Shown here piece after piece: positions 31,525 through 38,082 of a stretch of DNA of 38,082 nucleotides. The stretch lies in the IMG/VR virus record IMGVR_UViG_3300013137_002961, positions 1 to 38,082 of that record, one strand, 5' to 3'. The notes beneath the pieces were generated by a model, which saw only the letters and a program-made list of their open reading frames with translations, was not told the origin of the DNA and did no database searches. A program made the position numbers and the translations under genes. Positions within the stretch are counted from its first letter, which is position 1; every line of letters begins with the position of its first letter. Origin of the DNA: a virus.

Positions 31525-31967
31525 CCCTCCTTCCTGGCCTGCGCCAACTGCTTGCGCTTCTCCCTGGCCTCGGGGCTGGCCTCATAGATCAAGGCGATCT
31601 GCACCTTGTGCAATTGCCAGGGCTTAAGCCATTCCAACTTGCCCACCTTAAACATCCGGCGGGAGATGCCCTCGGCGTAGGCCCAGGGCCGGTCAAGGTT
31701 CGCCAGCAGCCCCTCGATGGCGGCAATGTAGGCCTGTTTGATCCGCTGCACCGCCGCCACTCGGGCCGACGGTTCCTTTTTCGGCCGGTAGTCGAACCCG
31801 CAGTCCGCCAAGTGCTGCATGGCCGCCTCAAACTGGGCCAGGGTCATATCCTTGGTGGACTTGACCGCGAACCGGGCCTTGATATCCGCCCGGTCCACCC
31901 CCAGCTTGCCGATGGCTACGTTCAACAGCTTCAGCTGAGCTGCGTTGATGCGCTGGTGGGGTTTCAA
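31521..31967 (-). CDS. gemA: GemA-like regulator, Mu gp16 family (DUF1018)
   Basis: This 148-aa protein has RINAAQLKLLNVAIGKLGVD and the middle AVKSTKDMTLAQFEAAMQHL, then QRIKQAYIAAIEGLLANLDR, EGISRRMFKVGKLEWLKPWQ, LHKVQIALI: the GemA/DUF1018 pattern. In Mu, GemA modulates host genes through DNA topology. Located as in Mu, between Gam-like and B-like genes. Overlaps the neighbours by 4 nt each. Confidence 0.85.
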   Translation of the reverse strand: MKPHQRINAAQLKLLNVAIGKLGVDRADIKARFAVKSTKDMTLAQFEAAMQHLADCGFDYRPKKEPSARVAAVQRIKQAYIAAIEGLLANLDRPWAYAEGISRRMFKVGKLEWLKPWQLHKVQIALIYEASPEAREKRKQLAQARKEG

Positions 31968-32227
31968 TTGAGTTCCGCCTCCTCATAACTGGGCCGTGGT
32001 CCTTCCTTAATCCGCTTGGACATCTCCAAAGAGACGTTGGCGACATCAATGGATTGCTTCGCCTCCAGGAGGACCCCCACGCCGATCCGCAGCATCAGCT
32101 CCATCAGGTCAGAGATATTGCAGGTGGCGGCCGGATGTTTCATGGCCGCCAGCAAAGCCCGGGCCTCGGCCAACAACTCGCCCCGGCGCCGGCTTGATTC
32201 GAGATAATTCTTCATCCAGGCGATCAT
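31964..32227 (-). CDS. Small helical protein, unknown
   Basis: This 87-aa helical protein (IAWMKNYLESSRRRGELLAE, ARALLAAMKHPAATCNISDL, MELMLRIGVGVLLEAKQSID) lies between GemA-like and winged-helix genes with 4-nt overlaps. No motif recognised. Confidence 0.6.
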   Translation of the reverse strand: MIAWMKNYLESSRRRGELLAEARALLAAMKHPAATCNISDLMELMLRIGVGVLLEAKQSIDVANVSLEMSKRIKEGPRPSYEEAELN

Positions 32228-32805
32228 GGCTCCTCCAACTCGCTCACCACCAACCGGGCCGCGGCGGCCTTTTGCATCACATCCAGTGCCCCGGCATAAA
32301 CCTCGTCCAGTTTGGCCAAAGCGGCCTTTTTCTGCTCGCGGCGCCGGCGCAGATATTCGGCCTTGTCCGCATCCCGGGGCAGCTCCGGCCCCGGATCACT
32401 CACCAAGCGGAATTTGTCGGGGCAATTTGCTGCCCCATGTGACAGGATTATCTGCACCACGCCTCGTTTTACCAGCCGGCCCAGGAATTCCAGGGCATAT
32501 TCCCTGGGAGCCCCGGTCAATTCCTGGAGGTCCGTTACCGTCACCACTTGCCGAGCCCGCAACACCCGCCACATTACTTCTTTCCGGGTCGGCGGCGCCG
32601 CGGTTTTGCCCTGCCAATTGAACCAGCCGGGCCGCACCCGCTCTATTTCGCCGTCCTTCACCAGGGCCTGCACTGCCTTTTTCATACTGACCAGGTCAGC
32701 CCGGGTTTGCAGCCCCAACTTATCTCCCAGGTCGGCGTAGGGAAAAGACGCTCCATATTTTGCGGCCGCCTGGCGCACCCGGTTTTTGAGGCTGAAGCCC
32801 TTCAT
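32224..32805 (-). CDS. Winged-helix DNA-binding protein, early operon
   Basis: This 193-aa protein, ATG 32805, shows two helix-turn-helix-like regions: FPYADLGDKLGLQTRADLVS..VKDGEIERVRPGWFNW (winged) and VVTVTDLQELTGAPREYALEFLGRLVKRGVVQII. GGGGAGGCG lies upstream. The longer frame to 32823 overlaps the MuB-like gene by 16 nt and lacks a ribosome site. Could be a replication initiator or regulator; unnamed. Confidence 0.7.
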   Translation of the reverse strand: MKGFSLKNRVRQAAAKYGASFPYADLGDKLGLQTRADLVSMKKAVQALVKDGEIERVRPGWFNWQGKTAAPPTRKEVMWRVLRARQVVTVTDLQELTGAPREYALEFLGRLVKRGVVQIILSHGAANCPDKFRLVSDPGPELPRDADKAEYLRRRREQKKAALAKLDEVYAGALDVMQKAAAARLVVSELEEP

Positions 32806-32807
32806 TG

Positions 32808-33548
32808 CTATTCGCCTCCCCATAGGTCCATTTTCAGGACCGTCTTGACCATTTCCCGGTCCACCTCGCTCACCCCTTTGCCGTAGGCGTATTCAAGCAG
32901 CCTGGCCGTGGCCCGCTTTACCGGCCGGAAGTCGCCGCCGCTCTTTTTGCCGATGGTGAAGGCGTCCTCCGGGGCCAGTTTCAGGCCCGCGGCCTCCTGG
33001 ACATACTTCATGATCTCCGCCGCCTCAATGGGGCCGAATTCCACTTTTTCGAAGGTCCGGGACCACACCCGGCGGTTGCGCCGCAGGAAGGGGGCCAGCT
33101 CCTCTTCGCCGATGAGCACGAAAGGCGCCCCGGAAAAATCCGACAGGTCCCGGACGATCTCCAGGTGGCTCTGGGTCAGCCGGTCGAATTCGTCCAGCAC
33201 CACCGGCGTGGGGTTGGCCTGCAACCGGTCAATGATCTCGGTAAAACAGGGTCCCTTGCGCACCGGCGGGTGTTTGATCCCCACCTCCCGGGACAAGGCC
33301 CGGAGAAACTCCACCTCCGAGGTGCGCCACAGGTGGGCCACCCGGAGAAACGGCCAGCCGTGGTGGCTGGTGAAATAGACCGCGGTGCGGGTCTTGCCCC
33401 GCCCCGCCTGGCCGTACACCGCCCCCAGCCGCCCTTCCCCGGCCGCGTCATTCAGGCCGTCCAGCATCATCTGAAAATTCCGCACGTTCCGGGTCTGCAA
33501 AAAGATCGGCTTCAACTTCGGCCGGGTGGTTTCCTTGCCTTGGGACAT
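32808..33548 (-). CDS. B: Transposition target-capture ATPase, MuB-like
   Basis: This 246-aa AAA+ ATPase has Walker A GQAGRGKT (residues 44-51), Walker B VVLDEFD (113-119) and the sensor-type PFVLIGEEEL. MuB coats target DNA and directs transposase; here the protein is shorter than Mu B (312 aa) and lacks a large N-terminal HTH, close to the IstB/TniB-like forms in D3112-like phages. Follows the transposase, 13 bases apart. Confidence 0.9.
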   Translation of the reverse strand: MSQGKETTRPKLKPIFLQTRNVRNFQMMLDGLNDAAGEGRLGAVYGQAGRGKTRTAVYFTSHHGWPFLRVAHLWRTSEVEFLRALSREVGIKHPPVRKGPCFTEIIDRLQANPTPVVLDEFDRLTQSHLEIVRDLSDFSGAPFVLIGEEELAPFLRRNRRVWSRTFEKVEFGPIEAAEIMKYVQEAAGLKLAPEDAFTIGKKSGGDFRPVKRATARLLEYAYGKGVSEVDREMVKTVLKMDLWGGE

Positions 33549-33561
33549 TTGCTTTCTCTCC

Positions 33562-35754
33562 TTAATTGACGGCCTGATAACAAACTGTCAGCATGGCCCG
33601 GCGCTCTTCGAAATAGTCTTTCTGCCGGGCGTAAATCTCGGTTTCTTCGAAATAGCGCTGCCAGGCCAGTTCCCGGCGGGGCAAAACGTAATTCTGCGCC
33701 TCCAGTTCCAACAACCGCTCATACCGGTCAGGGTCGGCCAGGCGCTCCAGCCCCTCGAACAGCAGCTCCGCCTCACCCACCGCCGCCGGCAATTCAAGGA
33801 TGGCGCCCGGTGGCACAGGTGTGGCGCAGGAGCCCTCGCCTTCGGATCTTATATCTGTGGACTCTATCTCTTCATACTCCCGTTGAATCTTCTCCACGTC
33901 CCCCGCGCTCAAGGGCAACAACTTTGAACTTTGAACCTTGAACTTTGAACCCGCCTCCTCCACCAGTCCCCGGCTCTCCAAAAGCCGCCGGGTCTCCGGC
34001 ACCACCACGTCCTCAGTGAAGGCCCGGGCCGCGGCCAGGGTTTTCTTTTTTAGGCGCTCCTGATTGGCCAGCTCGCCCTTGAGTTCTTGCTTGTCAGCCT
34101 CAGTGCCGGTGACCTTGGCCAGGGGGTGCACCAGGGTGGCCGCCCGGGCCTCACATATCCACTCCCCGGAGGTCTCGTACACCAGGATGCGGCTGCGGTC
34201 CTGGAAGTCATAGCGGATCATGGCCTGGTGCTTGCGACCGTAGAGTTCGGCGTGGCGGTAGAGGATGGGGCCGTCCGGCCCCGGCAGGCTGATTTCACCC
34301 CGCCGGATGCTCCGGATCTCCATCGTCATCATCAGCTCGGACAAGTGATTCTCGTCCACCCCCGGCCCGGCCTCGAAAATCTCCCGGGGGCATTGGCCCA
34401 TGAGGTAACGGCTGCGGCTGGATTTCCGCCCGGCGTAGTCGTCAAAAAAGCCCGCCACCGCCAGGTGCGCCTGTTCGATGGAGGGCACAAAATTTCCCGT
34501 AATTTTGACGTGCATCCGCTGGTGCAGCTTTTCGTTCCGCCTCAACCGGGCCGGCTTATGCTCGATGCTCGTCCCGGTGTAGGACGGAAACCGCCGTTCC
34601 AACTCCGCAAAGTTGCCGAAGAAGCGCTCCACCGTCTTTGATTGGGCGTGGTAGGGCCGGGCGAAAATGGTCTGGATGCCCAGGCGTTCGAACAGCCCGG
34701 CCAGGCCCGACTCCGCTAAATTGCTACTGAAATATTTGGCCCCGAAGGCCCGGCCGTTGTCCAGATAGACGCACAAGGGCAGCTTCCCCAGGCGCAGGAT
34801 GGCCCGGCGCAGGGCCGCGGCGATGGCCTGGGTCTGCTCCGTGGGCATGATCTCCCAGCCCAGGGGATAATTGGAGCGCATCTCGTAAAACAGGATAAGG
34901 GTCATGCGCTGGGGCTTGCCGGTCCAGGGATTGAGAATCTCGGCATTGATCGTGTGGCCGTCGGCCACCAGACAGTCGCCCACCTGGAGCCGCTCCGGGT
35001 CCCGCACCAGATAGGGGACGCAGTCGTCGTTCAATGCCTTTTCGCCCCGGCGGTAAAAGACCCACTGGTCGTAGTGGCGCTCCTTGAAATCCTCCAGCAC
35101 CCGGGCCAGGGTGCGGTCCGACAGCCCCGGGTCCAGGCCCCGTGCCCGCATCAGCCTCCGGGCCTCGCTCACCGCCTCCTTGATGGGCTTGCGGTTGGGG
35201 TTCAGGGCCTGCCCCAGCAAAATCTTTTCCTGCTCCGGGGTGACGCCCCGGCGGCTACCGGTGATCTCCGAGCGCTCCTTCACCCGCCAGCGCTCCCCCC
35301 ATTTGGGGGCCAGCATCATGGGGTCGCCCGTCTCCCGCAGGGCTTCGGCCCAGCGGTCCAGGGTCTGCCAGCTGGTCTTACCCAGGGCGGCGTACAACTG
35401 CGGCCAGGTCCCCAGGTTGTAGTCCCGCACAAAATCCTTTTTGGCCGCCTGCCCCCGTCCCCGCCCCGCCGCCTCCACCGCCCGGCGGTACAACCGCACC
35501 AGGTCGGCCCGCTTCAAGGCCAGGTCAAGAATCTTGGGGGGGAGGGTAGGGGGGGTGGCAGCACCGGCTTCCAGCCTGTGCCCCTTATCATCCTCTTTTA
35601 GGGCCAGCGCCCCACTTTCATGCCCATCCTGAGCTCCGGACCTGGAGGGAATTTGACCAGGTCGCCCCACTTCGGCCCTATTCCCCCGTAGGGGCGGACC
35701 CATGTGTCCGCCCAGTTCGCCCCCGGGCTGGGATGAGGGACTTATTCCATCCAT
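33562..35754 (-). CDS. A: DDE transposase, MuA-like
   Basis: This 730-aa protein, from ATG 35754 (the frame reaches 35814), has the catalytic core DGHTIN (first Asp), VYLDNGRAFG (second Asp) and KTVERFFGNF (Glu): the DDE triad of MuA. Before it are helices for end binding (LKRADLVRLYRRAVEAAGRG, GRGQAAKKDFVRDYNLG, GKTSWQTLDRWAEALRETGD) and after it C-terminal domains for MuB/ClpX (RMHVKITGNF...). Residues about 1-70 are Gly/Pro/Arg-rich, derived from palindromes at 35561-35581 and 35692-35713. A SKFKVQSSKL segment near residue 610 comes from another dispersed repeat. Overlaps the small zinc gene by 13 nt. Confidence 0.92.
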   Translation of the reverse strand: MDGISPSSQPGGELGGHMGPPLRGNRAEVGRPGQIPSRSGAQDGHESGALALKEDDKGHRLEAGAATPPTLPPKILDLALKRADLVRLYRRAVEAAGRGRGQAAKKDFVRDYNLGTWPQLYAALGKTSWQTLDRWAEALRETGDPMMLAPKWGERWRVKERSEITGSRRGVTPEQEKILLGQALNPNRKPIKEAVSEARRLMRARGLDPGLSDRTLARVLEDFKERHYDQWVFYRRGEKALNDDCVPYLVRDPERLQVGDCLVADGHTINAEILNPWTGKPQRMTLILFYEMRSNYPLGWEIMPTEQTQAIAAALRRAILRLGKLPLCVYLDNGRAFGAKYFSSNLAESGLAGLFERLGIQTIFARPYHAQSKTVERFFGNFAELERRFPSYTGTSIEHKPARLRRNEKLHQRMHVKITGNFVPSIEQAHLAVAGFFDDYAGRKSSRSRYLMGQCPREIFEAGPGVDENHLSELMMTMEIRSIRRGEISLPGPDGPILYRHAELYGRKHQAMIRYDFQDRSRILVYETSGEWICEARAATLVHPLAKVTGTEADKQELKGELANQERLKKKTLAAARAFTEDVVVPETRRLLESRGLVEEAGSKFKVQSSKLLPLSAGDVEKIQREYEEIESTDIRSEGEGSCATPVPPGAILELPAAVGEAELLFEGLERLADPDRYERLLELEAQNYVLPRRELAWQRYFEETEIYARQKDYFEERRAMLTVCYQAVN
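33921..33950. repeat. Direct-repeat tract (CTTTGAA units) inside transposase gene
   Basis: Three to four copies of ACTTTGAAC / CCTTGAAC units in tandem give SKFKVQSSKL in the transposase. The phrase is a familiar dispersed repeat. Confidence 0.6.
35561..35581. repeat. Palindrome inside 5' part of transposase gene
   Basis: GCACCGGCT-TCC-AGCCTGTGC, imperfect stem, resembles 9561-9577 and sits in the Gly/Pro N-terminal extension. Confidence 0.6.
35692..35713. repeat. GGGCGGAC palindrome inside 5' part of transposase gene
   Basis: GGGCGGAC-CCATGT-GTCCGCCC, 8-bp stem. A related piece, GTAGAGGCGGACCTGGGTGTC, lies at 36942-36962 in the 3' end of another gene. Confidence 0.7.
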
Positions 35755-35846
35755 TGCACGCACCCCGGATTCGAACAGCCCGCCCATATGTGGCCATTGC
35801 CGGTGTCCAGGCATTTAGGACAAATGGTTAACCCCTGATCGTTCAT
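35742..35846 (-). CDS. Tiny zinc-finger-like protein
   Basis: This 34-aa protein: ATG 35846 overlaps the stop of the preceding gene (ATGA) and its end overlaps the transposase start. Cysteines at ICPKC (9,12) and GCSNPGC (24,29) give a CxxC...CxxxxC pattern able to bind one metal. Short, but coupling at both ends supports expression. Confidence 0.6.
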   Translation of the reverse strand: MNDQGLTICPKCLDTGNGHIWAGCSNPGCVQWME

Positions 35847-36640
35847 CCAAACATCTCCGCTTCCAGATGATCGGCGATCCGCCGTACCTTGAAGATCAAC
35901 TCCCGGCCGATGGCCACCGCCGCCGCGTCTTTGCGCAGCAGCATGAAATCCGCCTTGGCCAGGGTCGCCAACCCATCGGTCAACAGCTTGTCCCCGGCCT
36001 CCAGGAGCTTCCGGCCCTTGTTAACGTCCTCGTCCAATGCCTCCAGGGCCACCAGGCGCTTTTTTAGGAGCTGGTTTTCCTTCTCGGACTTCTCGGTGGC
36101 CGCCGTCACCTTATGCTCTAATTCCAGGCGCAGCCTTTTGTTCTCCACCACGATCTGCTTATAGGTTTTGCCTAGCAGGTCCGCCTCGGTAAGTCCCTTG
36201 ACCTCTCCGGTTTCGTCCAACTCGGTAAGCAGATCGTCAATCTGGGGGTCGGTCAGCCCCGCCAGCAGCGCCAACCCCTTTTGCCTCATACCGTCTTGCC
36301 CGAAAAGCCTCATAAATTTGGGCGATTTCGCCGCAAACCGCGCAAAACGCGTCAGGTATTGCTCTACGCGTGGAGTTACCCAGGGGAAGTGATCCACCAT
36401 GATCTGCGAAAACGTTTTCGCATCTTCGTGTTCTCGTAAAAGCACTAGGCACATTCCCAACCCGGCGCCATGCCCCAGCATCCCGTCAGCAAAGCGCTTC
36501 CCCATCTGGATGACCGCTTCTCTGTTGTAGGGCACACCGTCAGGGTTGAAGGGTTTCAAGGTCCGTTCCAGGGCCTCGGCGTCCTCCTGCTCCCGGTCGT
36601 ACATAGTTATGACGTTGTCATTTTTCTCGGTTTCACCCAT
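35843..36640 (-). CDS. Coiled-coil protein of unknown function, early operon
   Basis: This 265-aa protein has a helical first half (VPYNREAVIQMGKRFADGML, GHGAGLGMCLVLLREHED, MVDHFPWVTPRVEQYLTR) and a long charged coiled coil in residues 150-230 (KTYKQIVVENKRLRLELEHK, KENQLLKKRLVALEALDEDV). It starts the transposase operon group. No family known to me; possibly a transposition cofactor by position. Confidence 0.65.
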   Translation of the reverse strand: MGETEKNDNVITMYDREQEDAEALERTLKPFNPDGVPYNREAVIQMGKRFADGMLGHGAGLGMCLVLLREHEDAKTFSQIMVDHFPWVTPRVEQYLTRFARFAAKSPKFMRLFGQDGMRQKGLALLAGLTDPQIDDLLTELDETGEVKGLTEADLLGKTYKQIVVENKRLRLELEHKVTAATEKSEKENQLLKKRLVALEALDEDVNKGRKLLEAGDKLLTDGLATLAKADFMLLRKDAAAVAIGRELIFKVRRIADHLEAEMFG

Positions 36641-36643
36641 GAG

Positions 36644-36928
36644 TTAAGCCTCTGATTTTTTATATTTTGCTTCCAGCCGTGCGATCCAGTTCTGTAAATT
36701 CTGCAACATGCGCATCGGCCCGCCCTGTTTATCCATGTCCTGACGCCAGCCCTTCGCACTTTTCTGGACCCAGCCTTTATCCACCAATGTGGCCAAAATC
36801 CGGTGGCAACTGCTCATCGGCACCTGCGCCCCCAGGGCCACCTCCTCTAAGGTCTTCCACTCCAGAATTTCGCCCCCGGCCAGAAACTCCACCACCGCCA
36901 GTGCCCGCTCCACCGCCTGAATCATCAT
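36644..36928 (-). CDS. IclR-like winged-helix DNA-binding protein
   Basis: This 94-aa protein begins MMIQAVERALAVVEFLAGGE and continues WKTLEEVALGAQVPMSSCHRILATLVDKGWVQKS, the helix-turn-helix plus wing of IclR/MarR-like regulators. No ligand domain, so it is probably a small phage regulator. Overlaps the upstream gene by 4 nt. Confidence 0.75.
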   Translation of the reverse strand: MMIQAVERALAVVEFLAGGEILEWKTLEEVALGAQVPMSSCHRILATLVDKGWVQKSAKGWRQDMDKQGGPMRMLQNLQNWIARLEAKYKKSEA

Positions 36929-37236
36929 GCTATTTCCCCGTAGAGGCGGACCTGGGTGTCTGACCTCTCCGCCTCATTCACCTGAAGCCGGCTGAAATCA
37001 AACCCCCGCAGCCCCCCGGCGTCACAAAACGTCCTCCCGGGACATGCCAGGTCGCAGTATCCCATTGAGCGCCAGAAGCACCGGGCCGACACGGCCTTTA
37101 ACCCCGACTCCAGGCTGGCGTTCCGCTCCTCTAATTGCCCCACCTGGCGGAGCAGCTTCATAATCTGTTCCCCGGCCTCATCCGTAAGTCCGAACAGCCC
37201 GCGCTCTACCGCCGCGGTCAGGATGGTCTCGTTCAT
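36925..37236 (-). CDS. Small protein with helical N-terminus, unknown
   Basis: This 103-aa protein has NETILTAAVERGLFGLTDEA, a coiled-coil EQIMKLLRQVGQLEERNASL, and a Cys-containing C-terminal half (ARCFWRSMGYCDLACPGRTF, CDAGG). Five Cys suggest metal binding. Its last residues come from a GGCGGAC-type dispersed repeat. Overlap at both ends (4 nt). Confidence 0.6.
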   Translation of the reverse strand: MNETILTAAVERGLFGLTDEAGEQIMKLLRQVGQLEERNASLESGLKAVSARCFWRSMGYCDLACPGRTFCDAGGLRGFDFSRLQVNEAERSDTQVRLYGEIA

Positions 37237-37421
37237 CTCATTACCTCTTCCGCCTGGTGGATGGCCGTGGCCAGTTGCGACAGGGTGAAATTGTCCGGCT
37301 GGATCAACACCCTCTTGGCCGCCTGGTAGATTTCATTTAAAGGGCCAATATCGGTGAGGTAGTAGCTGTGGGCGTCCGCCTTGTGCCGCGGGTGATTGTC
37401 GGGCCGGCTGTTTGTCTGCAT
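37233..37421 (-). CDS. Small early protein, unknown
   Basis: This 62-aa protein has NHPRHKADAHSYYLTDIGPL and an amphipathic LNEIYQAAKRVLIQPDNFTL, HQAEEVM. It lies between the Ner-like gene (9 bp) and the next gene (4-nt overlap). Nothing recognised. Confidence 0.55.
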   Translation of the reverse strand: MQTNSRPDNHPRHKADAHSYYLTDIGPLNEIYQAAKRVLIQPDNFTLSQLATAIHQAEEVMR

Positions 37422-37430
37422 GGCTGCTCC

Positions 37431-37691
37431 TTATCTATCCTCTTCCCTAAAGGAAGAGGACTGAGAGGGTTCCTTCCCAAACATCTTTGCCGGCACCCCT
37501 GCGGCGATGAGGGCCGCCATAACCTTGGGGCTGCTGAGCATGCCCTTATAGACCGCCTGGACGGTGTAGGCCTGCCCCGAGGTGTGCCGCAGGCCGGCGG
37601 CGATCTCCCGCACCGTGATATTCCGCCGCAGCATCTCCGCCCGGATCAGCCGCTTGCGTTCCTTGCGCTTTCTGAATTTATGCTTAGCCAT
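37431..37691 (-). CDS. Ner-like helix-turn-helix regulator
   Basis: This 86-aa basic protein from ATG 37691, with AGGGGCAG upstream. The core LIRAEMLRRNITVREIAAGL, RHTSGQAYTVQAVYKG, MLSSPKVMAALIAAGV fits a lambda-type HTH; first early gene, as ner in Mu, which turns down early transcription. The frame reaches 37766 but its first 25 residues are less likely coding. Confidence 0.7.
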   Translation of the reverse strand: MAKHKFRKRKERKRLIRAEMLRRNITVREIAAGLRHTSGQAYTVQAVYKGMLSSPKVMAALIAAGVPAKMFGKEPSQSSSFREEDR

Positions 37692-37781
37692 AGCTGCCCC
37701 TAAAAACCGGTATGGCTTCCCGCCCCCGCCCGTGCTATTGTGGATTCGCCATAACGCCACAACCAAAGGAGGTGAGAAGCC
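37692..37781. promoter_or_regulatory. Divergent intergenic region, likely early promoter/operator
   Basis: The 90 bp between a minus-strand Ner-like gene and a plus-strand small gene is where a Mu-type early promoter and operator should lie. I do not see convincing -35/-10 boxes; CTATTGTGGATTCGCCATAA is only a suggestive AT-richer core. Confidence 0.4.
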
Positions 37782-37934
37782 ATGCCGGTCTGTCCCTTAA
37801 AGTCTGCTGAAGTTGGTGCCATGCGGGTTGCGATCACCGCCGCCTGCAACCCAGACTGCGCCTGGTTTGTACCTGAAAAGGGCTGCGCCATTACTGTTAT
37901 CGCCGCGGCACTAACTGACCAAAAGAAATCGTAA
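37782..37934 (+). CDS. Small Cys-containing plus-strand protein
   Basis: This is the one credible plus-strand gene. ATG 37782 follows the ribosome site AAAGGAGGTGAGAA. 50 aa with four Cys (C4, C22, C26, C35: MPVCPLKSAEVGAM, AACNPDCAWF, KGCAITV), probably a small metal-binding fold. Transcribed away from the Ner-like gene, like a Mu c-repressor position, but it is too short and lacks an HTH. Its end overlaps the next minus gene by 38 nt, convergently. Confidence 0.7.
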   Translation: MPVCPLKSAEVGAMRVAITAACNPDCAWFVPEKGCAITVIAAALTDQKKS

Positions 37935-38082
37935 CGTCTTGCTTGAGGGCGGTTGGAAAGTCCATCAAAACCACTTCCACATCCTCAATGGTTAAACCGC
38001 CCTCACCCTTAAAAATATCCACTGCCGCCTCTATCAAACGGTTCATCAGTTTCAACAACCTTTCTCTCTTGGCTGTCTCCAT
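37897..38082 (-). CDS. Unknown protein at window edge
   Basis: This 61-codon frame begins with ATG at the very edge, so it may start further right. Charged and helical (ETAKRERLLKLMNRLIEAAV, DIFKGEGGLTIEDVEVVLMD) with a beta tail. It ends inside the plus-strand small gene. Function unknown. Confidence 0.5.
   Translation of the reverse strand: METAKRERLLKLMNRLIEAAVDIFKGEGGLTIEDVEVVLMDFPTALKQDVTISFGQLVPRR

Overview
The window holds most of a Mu-type transposable prophage. Almost every gene lies on the minus strand, so the phage reads from right (early genes) to left (tail genes). The DNA is GC-rich. The protein style and the short dispersed palindromes suggest a Desulfobacca-like or other deltaproteobacterial (Thermodesulfobacteriota) host, but no host gene is present to prove it.

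Early region (about 38.0-27.0 kb): a Ner-like regulator and small coupled genes, a winged-helix protein, a DDE transposase (MuA type) with its AAA+ partner (MuB type), a GemA-like protein, a Gam-like DNA-end protector, two tiny membrane proteins, a RemA/DUF370 homologue, zinc-ribbon proteins, an excisionase-like HTH, a lipoprotein and a BRO-N protein. A hairpin at 27007-27030 probably ends this transcript. Late region (26.8-0 kb): a lipoprotein, an amidase endolysin, holin-like proteins, terminase small and large subunits, a Dam-type methylase, portal, MuF, protease/scaffold, decoration protein, major capsid, a diversity-generating retroelement (DGR), gp36-, gpG- and gp37-like connector proteins, tail tube, frameshifted tail chaperones, tape measure, tail-tip proteins and a tailspike cut by the left edge. 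No sheath is seen, so the tail looks long and non-contractile, as in D3112/B3-like transposable siphophages.

The main find is the DGR at 11.5-14.6 kb. A 113-bp template repeat (TR, 12927-13039) matches a variable repeat (VR, 13119-13231) at the 3' end of a 491-codon gene. The two copies align without gaps and differ at 17 positions. All 17 fall on adenines of the template read in the coding direction. A YCDD-type reverse transcriptase follows. There is no Avd gene, but an unrecognised 102-aa gene overlaps the reverse transcriptase end and may be an accessory.

Other notable points: an adenine methylase broken at a tract of 11 Gs, which suggests phase variation; a MuF protein with an AT-rich C-terminal HExxH domain resembling anthrax lethal factor; a classic A AAA AAC slippery site joining the tail chaperone to a CxxC-bearing extension; and short palindromes that sit between genes and, in frame, inside at least five genes. 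No tRNA, rRNA or CRISPR array was seen, and neither prophage end is visible.
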